A stretch of 64,000 nucleotides of DNA from Ephydatia muelleri (Eukaryota; Porifera; Demospongiae; Spongillida; Spongillidae), in the NCBI GenBank assembly GCA_013339895.1, contig JABACO010000002.1:2036589-2100588 (forward strand), given 5' to 3'. A program made the translations under genes and the position numbers. This document shows, one piece after another, positions 1 to 11,094 of the stretch; position 1 is the stretch's first letter, and each line of letters begins with the position of its first letter. The notes under the pieces were generated by a model. It did no database searches. It had not been told where the DNA came from and saw only the letters and a list, made by a program, of their open reading frames with translations.

Positions 1-2
1 TG

Positions 3-1135
3 GCACGAACTGCAGTATACTGGCTTGGTATAGATGCAGACATCATGGACCTGTGCCATAGATGCACAGCATGTGCAGAGCATCAGAAAATGCCACCCAA
101 GCCTGCAAACCACCCATGGATGCTTCCTGAAAAACCATGGAGTCGGGTTCATGTAGATCATGCCATCAATTTTCTTGGAAGTAACTGGCTAGTTCTAATT
201 GATGCTTACTCGAAGTATCCTTGCATACATCCAACATCCTCCACATCCACCAAGTCTACTACGGAGCTATTGGAGCAAGATTTCTCCCATTTTGGCTACC
301 CTCATACCATTGTTTCAGACAATGCTACTTCGTTTTCATCGGAAGAGTTCCAAGTCTGGTGTCGTGAGAGAGGGATTACCCACCTTACAGGGGCACCATA
401 CCACCCTGCCACAAATGGGGGCCGCCGAACGTCTTGTTCAGACATTCAAGCAGGCACTCTCAAAGTCCTCACTTCCACCTCGTGCAGCTCTTCAGGAATT
501 TCTGATACAGTATCGCAGGACAACCGAGAAGTGAAGGCTATTCTCCAAGCGAACTTTAAATGGTCGCCAATTACGGACCAAAATAGATGTTCTCCTCCCT
601 TCCCCTGCACATGTATCTCAAGGAAAGCAGGCCCGGGAAGCCACTAAGTCCCAAGAACAAGAGGCTCCAAATAGGGTGGCCCTTATATACTCGGTTGGGA
701 CACCATGCTATGCGCTATACTGTGGTCCCCAAAGGGAGAAGGATCCCAGATGGGTACCGGCTGTGGTCACAAAGGTGTATGGATCCCGTAGTGTCAGCGT
801 AAGAGTATTCCCGCGGGGTGGCACTTGGAGGCGTCACATAGAGCAGCTGCGTCCTCGTTATGGTGCTCAAGAGGATGCTGACCCAGGGGAGGTCCAGGTA
901 TCGTCGTCAGTCCTGGTTCCACCACCTGCAGAGGGTGTAGACCCTACTGTTGATTCTGTTGCTGCTTCAGAATTGTCTGCAGCAGTTGAGACAAGTATCC
1001 CTACAAAGTCAACACGGATGTACCGCAAACCCTCGTCTCCCTACTGGAAGTGACTACAGTCTGGAAAACCCCAGACGGTCAGTACGACAACACAATCCAA
1101 TCCACAGATTTGGGGAACATTTCGCCTCTCAATGA
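3..1135 (+). pseudogene. Ty3/gypsy retrotransposon integrase, 3' part of pol, frameshifted
   Basis: The frame is open from base 3. It shows the end of an HHCC zinc finger (CHRCTAC), then the integrase core with the first catalytic Asp in VHVDHA and the second in VSDNATSF. Near base 418 the frame shifts: the YHPATNG segment is in one frame, and the continuing helix with the catalytic Glu (ERLVQTFKQAL) is in the next, at about 420-534. The C-terminal SH3-like part (WVPAVVTKVYG, RRHIEQLRPRY) is at 676-1053. The basic tail RRSVRQHNPIHRFGE, typical of gypsy Pol, follows another frame change and ends at 1135. At least two frameshifts make it non-functional as read. Reverse transcriptase and gag would lie upstream of the window. 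The family call is firm; the exact clade is not. Confidence 0.9.
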
Positions 1136-1167
1136 TCCAGGCAAGATTTTCAAGGCTGGTTGGGAGG

Positions 1168-1400
1168 TGTCATGGTGATAGCATTTATTGTGATTCTAAC
1201 ATTCTTTATTATTTTAACCCCAAGTGGTCCCCACGTGTTCATTCTTTTTCTTTTCCCATTTTCGTGATTTTCGAGTGTAACTATTCTTATATTAGTGTGT
1301 ATCTTGCCATTGATCAATCGGGATTCTGAGAAATACGACAGGGAGAAATTGGATTTGTTCACATAGCTGCTACTACATGTAGATATATTACCTTATGACA
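1168..1400 (+). mobile_element. 3' LTR of the gypsy element
   Basis: A purine-rich tract TGGGAGG (1161-1167) sits 26 bases after the pol stop, as a polypurine tract should. It is followed at once by TGTCAT (1168-1173). The matching inverted end ATGACA is at 1395-1400, giving a 233-base LTR with TG...CA ends. The 5' LTR is outside the window, so neither LTR-LTR identity nor the target duplication can be checked. Confidence 0.7.
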
Positions 1401-1998
1401 TTCCTGTGTGGACAGTGAGTATGGCGTATTGATGGTGATGAGGGGAGGGTTTGATGTCTCCTCTCTTATCCCTCCTAGCTCTGAGTCGGAGGAGGTGTGT
1501 TGGGAGGCAGTTGTGTGATGTGTTGGTATACATGTATAAGTGCAGGAGTGTGCATTGAGTGTTGTGTGTGCATGTGTGAGGCATTCACCAATGAGTGTTG
1601 TGTGTGCATGTGTGAGGCAATTGCATCTTAAACATTAGAAAATGTAGTGTGAGGGAGGAGGTGTGTTGTGAGGCAATTGTGAGCCAGGAGTTATGTTGGT
1701 GTGGTAGGCAGTGAGTGTGGAGAGGTGAGAGAGATGGTTGTTGTGCATGTAGGAGACAGTTGTGTGTGTGGAAGGCAGTCGCAGGAGGGAGGCAGGAGTG
1801 TGGTGGTGAGCATTATCTGGAGATGTGTTGACATGCAGTTGTGTGATTACAGGGAAACGATTGTGAGTGTAAGGATATCATGTGATAGTGGGATTGCCAT
1901 AAAGATATCCACACACGAATCAGCAACTACTGCTGAAAATCTTGATTTTATCTTGATTTTGATTTTGCACGTATTTCTATTATTCTTGTTACCAACAG
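1401..1998. other. GT-rich stretch without a recognised gene
   Basis: The sequence is rich in TGTG and holds a direct repeat of 27 bases (1557-1583 and 1593-1619, starting GAGTGTTGTGTG). A pyrimidine-rich run just before 1998 looks like a splice acceptor for the cyclophilin exon. No earlier cyclophilin exon was found here, so the retrotransposon may sit in an intron of that gene. Confidence 0.5.
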
Positions 1999-2139
1999 TT
2001 TCTGTGCCACCAGAGTTGTTGCTATCTTGGGAAAGTTTTGGAAGGGATGGATGTGGTGAGGAAGATGGAGGCAGTTGGGTCAGAAGATGGAGACACCTCA
2101 AAGCCCGTGGTCATCAAGGACTGGGGAATGGCAAAGTAG
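1999..2139 (+). CDS. cyclophilin-type peptidyl-prolyl isomerase, C-terminal exon
   Basis: In frame 1 the sequence reads LGKVLEGMDVVRKMEAVGS, then EDGDTSKPVVIKDWGMAK and a TAG at 2137-2139. This is the conserved C-terminus of cyclophilin A-type prolyl isomerases (GKV.EGMDVV, VI.DCG). The usual Cys before the terminal Gly is Trp here. The exon start is uncertain; AG acceptors at 1997-1998 and near 2013 or 2034 are possible, and the residues before LGKV do not match the family, so the later ones may be right. The catalytic residues lie in earlier exons that are not visible here. This could be the end of a live gene whose upstream exons lie before the window, or an isolated fragment. The family call is strong. 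Confidence 0.8.
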   Translation, partial: FLCHQSCCYLGKVLEGMDVVRKMEAVGSEDGDTSKPVVIKDWGMAK

Positions 2140-2319
2140 TCAATTAAATGCTCTTACATTGTGTGTCTCTCTAAAAGTGTGTCCATTTTGTTGTGGTTGC
2201 CGGTTTGCATTTGTACGGGTGTCCATCATCATCATTTGTACATAATTTGTACATAACCATTACAACATGTGTGTTGTGAGCTGGTCTCTCTTGCACATGT
2301 ATGAGCCATTTTGCTGTCT

Positions 2320-2325
2320 AATAAA
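2320..2325 (+). promoter_or_regulatory. candidate poly(A) signal of the cyclophilin transcript
   Basis: A canonical AATAAA lies 181 bases after the cyclophilin stop codon, a normal 3' UTR length. No cleavage site can be assigned. Confidence 0.55.
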
Positions 2326-2532
2326 TCACACCTGTTCAGTGGCTAGAAAGCTGACTGTTCTTTTTGTGTCAACAAAATGGCAGTTAATAAAATTGGTCCT
2401 AATCTCATGCATGCAGTACTTGTGATATTAACCCTTTATGTTGTCAATACCACTGACACAACTGACGCACTACATCTTCACCACACCCACATCTTTCCTG
2501 ACATGCCTTAGTCTCGTACCCAGACCCAATGT

Positions 2533-3137
2533 TATGCAGTCATGGGTGGATTACATCACCACGGCACGTAAGTAGGGTCTGATGAACTTCAGTACTCAAT
2601 TGTGTCCAGGTCACCAGAATGTTGGTGAACCAAAGGTGGTGTGATATGGACAGTCTAAGGCACATGGGCCAACTTGCCACGGTGGAGTTACACTGCCCTG
2701 TGTGTGGCTGTGTGTGCGTGTCTGTGTGTGCATGCATGTCACACATGCACCCAGACACACACACACGCACACACTAGCACACACACACATGTACACACAC
2801 GCACACACATTTGCACAGACGTACACACACATGTACACACATGCATGCACCCACATGCACACACATGCACACACACACATGCACACACTTAAACACGCAC
2901 ACAAAGGGGGCAGTGTAACCCCACTGTAGAATCTGGTAAGTAAGCCCATGTGCCTTAAATTACTGTTGTATGTCACTACATACTGTTACAAATTCCAAAT
3001 TAATCTCTTGATGATATTCCATTATTGCATAACTCTAATCTGATTGGTTCCCTGGTGACCCTGGACAGAATTGAGTATAGCAGTTCACCAGACCTTACTT
3101 ACGCTTAGCGATGATGTAATTCACCCATGGCTGCCTA
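2533..3137. repeat. fold-back element, about 605 bases, with a TG/CA loop
   Basis: The left arm (from GTTATGCAGTCATGGG at 2533) and the right arm (ending CCCATGGCTGCCTAAC) are reverse complements with scattered mismatches and indels. Matching blocks include CGTAAGTAGGGTCTGATGAA against CGTAAGTAAGGTCTGGTGAA, then TACTCAATTNTGTCCAGG, TAAGGCACATGGGC and GTTACACTGCCC. Homology therefore runs almost to the centre, where TG repeats pair with CA repeats. It resembles a MITE or fold-back transposon; no clear target duplication was seen. Confidence 0.7.
2701..2903. repeat. TG/CA microsatellite with CATGTACA motifs
   Basis: The sequence switches from TG-rich (2701-2740) to CA-rich (2745-2903), with interspersed CATG and GTAC steps. 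Open frames through it are low-complexity artefacts. Confidence 0.9.
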
Positions 3138-3507
3138 ACGAGAGAGGGAATACAGCACACACTTTCTATATGATACATAAACATCATTGTTGCTAAGCAA
3201 CACCATGTGCAACACCAATCACATCTTTGCAGCTTACTTTGGAGTCTTGGCCTCAAAATTATACAAAGCCTTCGCCATTTTAGCAGGTGGTGGCTGCAAA
3301 TGGATGACAGAGGAAGAGGTTTAGTGTGTAGATACAAATACACTCCTGTCTGCCAGAGCTGTGCCTTGTACACTAATGTTAAAATAACCCATGAATTCAA
3401 GTCTGCCTTTCTAGGACACAAAATACTGTCTCCATTTAGCTGGGCCAACCACTGGTTATGTGTGGATTTGTCCAGCTGAATGTCCATCTCCCCTCCCTCA
3501 CTCACTG
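3138..3507. other. unique sequence, no gene recognised
   Basis: Open frames here are short and overlap on both strands without any recognisable motif or splice context. Nothing further is seen. Confidence 0.4.
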
Positions 3508-3741
3508 CCACACCCCTTACCTCCCATTGCCACACCCCTTACCTCCCATTGCCACACCCTTACCTCCCATTACCACACCCCTTACCTCCCATTGCCACAC
3601 CCCTTACCTCCCATTGCCACACCCCTTACCTCCCATTGCCACACCCCTTACCTCCCATTGCCACACCCCTTACGTCCCATTGCCACACCCCTTACCTCCC
3701 ATTGCCACACCCCTTACCTCCCATTGCCACACCTTACCTCC
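3508..3741. repeat. 22-base tandem repeat, about 10.6 copies
   Basis: The unit CCACACCCCTTACCTCCCAT plus TG repeats head to tail with only a few changes (a shortened unit near 3557, ACGTCC near 3673). There are no spacers. Confidence 0.95.
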
Positions 3742-3864
3742 TGTCATGGTTTTGTTCAGCTTCTCTGCTTCTATCCTCTCCAACACACTCTGCTGGGCTT
3801 ATCTGGACTGACAAACTTTCTGGGGTATTAGAGCTCTCGATGAAAATTCCAATCCCCATGGTCA

Positions 3865-4692
3865 CTTCCCTTGCCCTCCCCTCTCCCCCTTCCCTCCTCC
3901 CTCTCCCCTTCCCTCTCTCCCTTCCCTCCCTCTCCCCTTCCTCCCTCTCCCCTCCCTCCCTCTCCCCTTCCCTCCCTCTCCCCTTCCCTCCCTCTCCCTT
4001 CCCTCCCTCTCCCCTTCCCTCCTCTCCCCTTCCCTCCCTCTCCCCTTCCCTCCCTCTCCCCTTCCCTCCCTCTCTCCCTTCCCTCCCTCTCCCCTTCCCT
4101 CCCTCTCCCTTCCCCTCCTCATCTCCTTCCCTCCCTCCCCCTTCCCATCCCTCTCCCCTTCCCTCCCCCTCTTCCCCTTCCCTTCCCTCCCTCTCCCCTT
4201 CCCTCCCTCTCCCCCTCCCCCCTCTCCCCTTCCCTCCCTCTCCCCTTCCCTCCCGCTCCCTTCCCTCCCTCTCCCTCCCCCTTCCCTCCCTCTCCCCTTC
4301 CTCCCTCTCCCCTTCCCTCCCTCTCCCCTTCCCTCCCTCTCCCCTTCCCTCCCTCTCCCCTTCCCTCCCTCCCTTCCCTCCCCTCGTCCCCTTCCCTCCC
4401 TCTCCCCTTCCCTCTCCCTCTCCCCCTTCCCTCCCGTCTCCCTTCCCCCTCTCCCCTTCCCTCCCTCTCCCCTTCCCTCCCTCTCTCCCTCTCCCCTTCC
4501 CTCCCTCTCCCTTCCCTCCTCTCCCCGTTCCCCTCCTCTCCCCTTCCTCCCTCTCCCCTTCCCTCCCTTCCCTTCCCCTCCCTCTCCCCTTCCTCCCTCT
4601 CCCCCTTCCCTCCCTCTCCCCCTTCCCCCCTCTCCACCCTCTTCCTCCCTCTCCCCTTCCCTCCCTCTCCTCTCCCTCCCTCCACCGCCCTC
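3865..4692. repeat. polypyrimidine minisatellite, about 830 bases
   Basis: Almost only C and T on the plus strand, built from CTTCCCTCCCTCTCCCC-like units with length changes. The long homopurine-homopyrimidine tract could form triplex or G-rich structures. Long Ser-Pro-Leu or Gly-Arg-Glu frames across it are artefacts. Confidence 0.95.
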
Positions 4693-4794
4693 CTGAGGTA
4701 TCTCTGATGTCAGCAGTGGGTGGATCATTTTTGCATGTTTGTGTTGCTCACTTGCACTGTAAGAGGAACAGACGATTATAGAGGGACATTGATG

Positions 4795-5078
4795 AAGAGT
4801 ATGGTGGTGTGGTGATGGAGGAGTAGAGGAGTGATGGAGAGTGGGTGTGGAGAAGTGATGGAGGAGTGATGGAGAAGTGATGGAGGAGTGATGGGAAGTG
4901 ATGGCGGCGTGATGGCGAGCTGCGGAGGCGTGCTGGCGCAGTGTGGCGGAGTGCTGGCGCCGTGCTGGCGGCGTGCTGGGACGTGCTGCGGCGGTGGCGC
5001 GTGCTTGCGGCGTGCTGCCGTGCTGGCGGCGTGCTGGCGCCGTGCTGGCTCCGTGATGGCGGCGTGTGGCGAGTGATG
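4795..5078. repeat. GTGATGGAG and GTGCTGGCG minisatellite
   Basis: A degenerate GAGTGATGGAG repeat grades into a GC-rich repeat of GTGCTGGCGGC or GTGCTGGCGCC. The unit length varies. No credible coding sequence is present. Confidence 0.85.
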
Positions 5079-5084
5079 GAAACT

Positions 5085-5465
5085 TTATTTAAGACATAAT
5101 TTGGAAGCGAGGGGACGAAGCTTACCACGTATGAACGTTAGAAAGTTGCTCTAATAATATAAATATCTTGTACACCTTATGGAAACCTTCCTCCCAGTTC
5201 CATGCAGTAAGCTGAATAAGTCTTGTCAATAATCAAATTAAGCTCATAATCGATTACTGTAGGACCAATTAATTTGGAATGGTGCAACCCCCTGGCTGGG
5301 GCGGGAGGGGCCCACTCCCGCATTTTTTTTCTCGTTCCTGTATGTCATACATGTATTTGTAAAGATCTAGCTATTATTCGTCATCGTTGGAGTATCGACG
5401 ACGTGTGGTTGATCAAGCTAGTAATATGTTTGAATAACGTCTGATGTCCTGAAGCCAGCACGTTT
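5085..5465 (+). repeat. diverged copy of a dispersed repeat that borders the inverted duplication
   Basis: Bases 5085-5215 match in reverse complement the paired repeats at 45553-45853. Bases 5220-5285 (ATCGATTAC, GTAGGACC) match in reverse complement 44700-44745. Bases 5300-5465 resemble 23130-23600, including GGAGTATCGACGACGTGTGG and TGATCAAGCTAGT. The piggyBac-like element at 44750-45517 is absent from this copy, near 5236. Confidence 0.65.
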
Positions 5466-7218
5466 CCAGTGACAGAGACACGGCTTTTAGCTGCTTATGA
5501 TTTGGGGGCGTGTGGTGGTTCTGCAATGAACGTGAGAAGTCTTGTTTCCACAATGCGAAGAGTTGGGGAGCAAAAAGGATTGTGGCTCTATGTCTGTAAT
5601 TGTGCAACATGCAAGTCTGCCAAGAGGACATGCTTCTATTCGTATTCAGCAGTATGTAGGCATCATAACATGTATGAGACTAGTACTGCTGAGGGCCAAT
5701 GACATGGACAGAGAAGACTGTACATGTGGAGAAGAAAGTAGGTCATGGGAATCCCAGAGTGTCACATTATATGGTGTGTTCCATACATGGTGTATCAATG
5801 GGTTTGTGATCATGTCGCTAATGCGCCTATATCATTGTTACGTGAGACACCCCCCCCCCCCCCCCCCCCCCATCGAGGAGGAGGAGGAAAAGCTAGGAAC
5901 GTCCTAATAAAATATCTATGGGGATGAAGGTGGCTAAGGCTACAAAAGAAAAGTTAGAAGAAGACGATAGGGAGCACAAGCGTGCACTGATTAGGCTCAA
6001 GCAATGGAAGACATCTCGACGAGAATGGTAAAATAATTCCCGCAAAAATAAAGTTGAAAATCTCGTTGAAAATCTCGTTGAAAATGCTCTTTATTGTGAG
6101 CGCAATCCCGGACATGAATAATTGAATACCCGCGTCACGCGTATAAAATTTATTGAACGGGAAGTGAATGGAGAAATGTCTACTAACAGGCACGGTTCTT
6201 GTACGGAAGCTAAATCTTAAGTCTACCAGGCAGATTATGGTAGTAATAATAATAGACTATCTTTTTCACATTCAGATCTCCGTTAAAATGTGTTCAGTAC
6301 AAATTAGAAACGCAGTTTTGTGTTTATTACATACTTTGTACATGGAACATGCCATTCTTTTGCTTGTTCTATTTATTTCCAATTACTCTGACAGAAACTT
6401 CAAGTCTACCGGATGGAATATGAAGGCTGAACTAGTGAGATAACCTTCAGATCAAGTCGTATATTTTTGAGACCTACACACAAGATTAGAATGTCACTTT
6501 AGTGTACCCTACTTCAAAATCTGGGACAATATATGATGAATTATTCATGAATAATACGTCACGTTTTCAATGTACAATGTATTATGAGTAGCTGCCATAG
6601 AGCTAGAGCTGCCTGGCTTTGGACTTATTTAACATTGTAAACTGCAAGGCCGTACGCACACATTATCAAAAATAGCAGGACGTACCACTGCGTGACAACG
6701 TGCCGTATTCTACGCAGAGGGGTGGGGTGGGGGGGTTGGATCCCCTCCCAAAAGCGAGGTCACAATCACCATTGAGTAAGTAAGTATACCGTACAGGGGT
6801 GGATAAAGGGCCTGAAGGGTCCCCCCCCCCCCCCCCCCCCCTCTCCGCTTTTCGTATCGCGGGCCTGACCTGTAAACCCCTCTCCTGTGTCCGCCCTTGC
6901 CGTATTATGCATGTGAACCAAATTCGACCCTCTTGCTGAAGCTGCGTACGCCCATGGGTATACAGAGCTATGCCATACCTGCATACGTACATAGCTGTAT
7001 GCGGACACATATGCAGGTATTCGCGTACGCAGACCAGTATGCCACGCAAACACGTCTCATGAAAATAACCCGCAAACCAGTTCTTTTTTTACAAATGATA
7101 TCTGGATAGCGTCCTAACTCTGCATGGTCGTGGTGGTGTGACAATGCAGCATTGATTTAACTTTTATCGGTATACACGCATACACTGCCGTTGCGGCATT
7201 GATATATTAGTGCTTCAA
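5466..7218. other. no recognised gene; two poly-C runs and a small hairpin
   Basis: Runs of 22 C (5850-5871) and 21 C (6821-6841) interrupt the stretch. A 10-base inverted repeat ATACCTGCAT / ATGCAGGTAT lies at 6974-7020. A 35-codon frame at 5924-6031 is lysine- and glutamate-rich and looks coding-like, but it has no recognisable family and no splice evidence. Confidence 0.35.
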
Positions 7219-8040
7219 ATGGAATCAACGAATCACGGAGAAGGACCAGTTGCCGCCAGCAATTGAAGGATCCGTCGACCCTGATGGTGTCTGCTGTCTG
7301 TCCATACCCAATCGTGTATTGGGCGACTGGGCAAATAATCGAGAGAAGAATACAAGCTTCGTAGCACTAGCAAGCGAGTACATCGTGGACGAAGCAATTA
7401 CGGCTGAATCCAGAAGCAGCGCGCTTAAAGGATTTACTTTACCGTAAATCACTTGGCGTGGTTTCAAAAGTAAGAGCTGCAGAGGCGTGAATAGAAAGAA
7501 TGCACTACTTCGTTCCACCCCGATAACTATCCTGAATGGTGAAACGATTTCCGCGCGTGCTGCGGAATTACTAAGCGAGCTAAACGAAGTTACCTATATG
7601 AATGAAGAAGCGCGGATGCTCATTGAAGTCTTACAAGAAGAAGTGCATGCAGGACCTATATAAAAGATGCGTTGAGTGAAGCCCAGGACTTACAGAGCAA
7701 CCCAGGAGGTAAGATTGATGCAGTCATGCAACCGGCATGCATGCACGAAGAAAAATCCAAGAGGTGTCTGAACATGCAAACAAGGCGTTGGAGTTTTTGT
7801 CTACTTATGGGCTTGTTGCAGAGTCGCTGAAAGTCCCACCACTTCTGGCAAGACCTTTCTCAGATGATGCGGCCTCCAAGAACGAGGACGCAGTGGATTT
7901 ACGAGTTCTATACTTTTTGATAGGTATGGAGTAAGTGATACCTTCTACCACGAACTTGCAATGCTTTTTAACGAGTTACCATATCATGCAGTTAAAAAAA
8001 GCTCGTACGTACACCTCCACTAAATGCTGCAGATGAAATA
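7219..8040 (+). pseudogene. decayed or fragmented coding sequence of unknown family
   Basis: Several short stretches with coding-like composition follow each other in changing frames: RLNPEAARLKDLLYRKSLGV (about 7400-7480), ILNGETISARAAELLSELNE followed by a helical Glu-rich segment (about 7530-7660), and IQEVSEHANKALEFLSTYGL (about 7755-7815). The last is RYGVSDTFYHELAMLFNELP (about 7922-7982). The final motif, with YHEL followed by LP, recalls from memory a group of uncharacterised invertebrate proteins often found near transposons; this could not be checked. Frame changes could be introns, since a GGTAAG donor lies near 7710, or indels. No function is proposed. Confidence 0.35.
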
Positions 8041-8059
8041 CATTTGAAGGTACACATCA

Positions 8060-8069
8060 ACACACAAAC

Positions 8070-8123
<54 letters not shown>
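8060..8123. repeat. (CA)n microsatellite
   Basis: A nearly pure CA repeat of about 60 bases, immediately after the decayed coding stretch. Confidence 0.95.
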
Positions 8124-8126
<3 letters not shown>

Positions 8127-8322
8127 TGACCAATTCTGGCTGGCTCAAAGTTGGATTCAACTCTTTTTGCGGATAAAGAGTGATGGTCACCAAAAGAAAG
8201 TCATGTCATGGTGTACCACGTTCCGATGCCATACGACAGTTTGGAAACATTAAACAAATTCTCTTGCCAAGGTAAATTTGTTAAGTTTTTAACATAATCT
8301 ATATCGGTAACTTCATGTATAG

Positions 8323-8538
8323 GTGTTGAGAAGCACAACGATGACTCCAAACGCAACTATTCGTTGGGATGCTCCTGCAGAAGTTATGTTGGCTGAGCAT
8401 AGGCTGGAGTTACTACAACAGTATGCCAGAGAGAAGAGGCACTACACCAAACATGCTGCAGCATATTGGCATGAAGGAGGAATGCAGAAAACCAGATCTC
8501 AGATGCGAGAAACTAACTTTGCAGCCATTGATGTATGA
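8323..8538 (+). CDS. hypothetical ORF or exon, 71 codons
   Basis: The frame contains WDAPAEVMLAEHRLELLQQY, then Lys/Arg- and His-rich residues and AAAYWHEGGMQKTRSQMRET, and ends at a TGA. The composition (amphipathic, charged, Trp at both ends) looks coding rather than random. It may belong to the same broken gene as 7219-8040, which lies 280 bases upstream on the same strand. The family is not recognised. A short ORF by chance remains possible. Confidence 0.35.
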   Translation: MLRSTTMTPNATIRWDAPAEVMLAEHRLELLQQYAREKRHYTKHAAAYWHEGGMQKTRSQMRETNFAAIDV

Positions 8539-11094
8539 CGGGGAAAATAAGTGTACAAAGTACAATCAATGCACAAGTGAAGTGATGGGGGGTAAACAAA
8601 ATCAGGTTGTCAATAGGACTGAATGGTTGCTTTCCCAAGAATTAACAGTAGTACAATACCTGGAACCAGACAAAGGGATAATCTAGTTTGGGGATAAGTT
8701 GTATATAGAGGGGAGAGTTGCAGACAGGAGGCAGGCTTAACCTAATAACCTTAGACAAAGCTCCCTTTCAACATACTGTATGTTCCCCGATGCCCAATCT
8801 AAGCAGGGGAGGTATGCATTTACTTCCTAAATTAAAACACTCAACATCCAGAGTCAGGCAGCTGCAGCACTGTATACATGTTTACAGAAAGGTGAAATAA
8901 CTGCTCTACATGAGTAAATTCAGAGGTTGGTATACTTATTGCAATGTCTTTAAGTATAGCCGTCTTTTTTAGTACAGTGTACACATCAACACAGTGTTTT
9001 GGACTACTGATATCATATTTATAAGAAATGACGATATGATTCAGGCAATGATAAGAGATAATTGCATTTCCATGGAAACAAGTGCTTGTCATTGTATTCT
9101 TAATAACGCCATCTGCATAATAAAGATATAGATCAAGAAGTGGCGTTTATCTAAAGAACTTGATGAAACTTAAGACTGAACTTTCTTGTACCTGTGTTTA
9201 GAATTGGTCATATATGTTTTATAGTATTATATACATCACAAGATGCACGTACACTCAAAGTATTAACTTTAGAGTACCATCTTCCTCTCTATTGATAAGT
9301 TTCTTGGACCATCTTATTGCACTTTTCATTTCCACTGGAAAATGGATGCGACAAGCGTCCCAAGATGATCAAAAAAGTGTCCCAACTAAGTGTAAAAAAG
9401 ATCGGATTGAATGAAGCCTTCCGAATTAAAGGATTTGTAATCCCCCTTTTTGTCTCTCTTCTAAAACATGAAAACATGTACACGTATATACTGCAATGTT
9501 TTTTACAATTAGCTGCAATGTTTAGAATGAGCTCTGCATGCATGATGTTGCCGCAGGAGTTCATGATGCTTGCCTTCAAACATACACGGGCCTATGAACT
9601 TTAAATGGGTGTGATAGTATGTTCCAACAGATAATCATGTAGTGGGCACATGCATGTATCCACCTCATCCTGACTTAATTCAGCTGATCAATGTGAAAGC
9701 AGTTCAGGAATAGATTCTCTGGCCGCAGCTAGACCATGCTGTGAATAAGGTCTATAAGTTGTCTGCACTTATGACCTATATATTGTCTCTCTTGCTACTC
9801 TTGTACTATAGATGTTTTGAATGAGCTCTGCATGATGTTGCCTGCAGGAGTTCATAATGTTTGCCTTCAAATATCCACTGGCCTATGAATGTGATAAAAT
9901 GGTGCATTCCAACAGATAATCATGTACATGTAGCGGGCTTTTCCACTATACTTTTGTGAATCTGATGCATAGCAACCAGTTATTTCAGGCTTTTACATGT
10001 AGCTGTTCATATGTGACGCTTTCCTAAATTTGATTTTAGGAATCATAAATGTACATCTCCTTGTAATCACACATGTTACACAACTGCTATGGACTTCCTA
10101 TTTTCAACGCATCATATACTACACATTTGCTGTATGGTAAAATGTATATTGTGGGATCTTGCTTTAACTTCATGTTTTTATCCCCGAATCCAACAATTAT
10201 TAAGACCCACTATTGATTTTTGCTGATATGACCAAATTGCACCAGCACATTAAAACGATACAGATGGGGAAATAATCGTGAGCTACATGTATACAACAGC
10301 CCATGTGCTGTTTGATGGCTTCGAACGCTTTGGCTTAAAACGTACTCGAACGAAACTGATAAAATACCACTACCATTCTCATTCCCGCCTGATATAGCGA
10401 CACTTCGTGTTACTACTCAATCGGTTATCATGATTAGTTCCACTATTGTGTCGCGTGAGAAATGCACGAAATGACTTGGTATCAGGGAAACTAATAAAAC
10501 GCTCAACTAAATTTGCGCATGGTATGTAGGGTATAGGTTTGATAGTGTTTCGGCAACAACAAAAAACATGTCAGGACCTGTTGTTATTATACACTAGTCT
10601 GGCACGCAGAATTTTTAATTTGCGCACTTGCGCTGCATCAATCCTCATAAGCGTGGGCGTACCGTAGTTGTATCGTTTTTATCTTTGCAGAAACAGAGGT
10701 TGTATCGTACTATTCGAGAGCAGAAGTCTCGTGAGCAGACGACACATCAATATTTAAAAGATGACGCAAGGTATTGCATAATGACATACGTTTAGGAATA
10801 TAATTAATTATGCTCGGTTGCAATTAATTTGTCTTGAATTTAGTTAATGGATGCTTAATGTTCTTTTCATGATACACGTATATTATAATCAGACCGAATT
10901 TTAGCAAATACTGAACGTGTTTGGAATTCAATTTGAAAAAAACAATTTTAGTTAATTGATTTGAATTAATAATTTCTTGTCTTGAAAAATGATAAATCAT
11001 TTAAAAAGGTGACAAATTTATTGGTGAAATCAGAATTCTCAAATTGCTATCGCAACTTTACATATTCACTCATGTCCTCCATTTCTGGCCATGC
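8539..11094. other. AT-rich stretch without a confident gene; one direct duplication
   Basis: A segment of about 120 bases occurs twice in the same direction, at 9519-9637 and 9813-9938. Both contain GAATGAGCTCTGCATG, CAGGAGTTCAT and CCAACAGATAATCATGT, with about 15 percent differences by eye. Apart from the candidate exon at 10691-10770, nothing gene-like is seen. Confidence 0.5.
10691..10770 (+). other. candidate internal exon, 80 bases
   Basis: A pyrimidine-rich tract ending TTTGCAG precedes a fully open frame (KQRLYRTIREQKSREQTTHQ then YLKDDA), which ends at AAG/GTATTG, a plausible donor. The charged composition suggests coding sequence. No partner exons or family were recognised. Confidence 0.2.

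Noticed and set aside
1701..2147. 148-codon frame on the plus strand
   Set aside because: Its end overlaps the cyclophilin exon in the wrong frame and the rest is GT-rich; the cyclophilin frame has clear family support.
3508..3741. Regularly spaced 22-base repeat that could suggest a CRISPR array
   Set aside because: Units abut with no spacers, and the window is clearly eukaryotic; it is a minisatellite.
3480..4781. 433-codon Ser/Pro/Leu open frame and the 288-codon Gly/Arg/Glu frame opposite
   Set aside because: Both arise from the polypyrimidine repeat, which has few stop codons in any frame; there is no domain and repeat lengths vary.
4881..5078. GC-rich GTGCTGGCGGC stretch as a CpG-island promoter
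   Set aside because: It is a minisatellite with regular GTG-CTG units and no gene follows on either strand.
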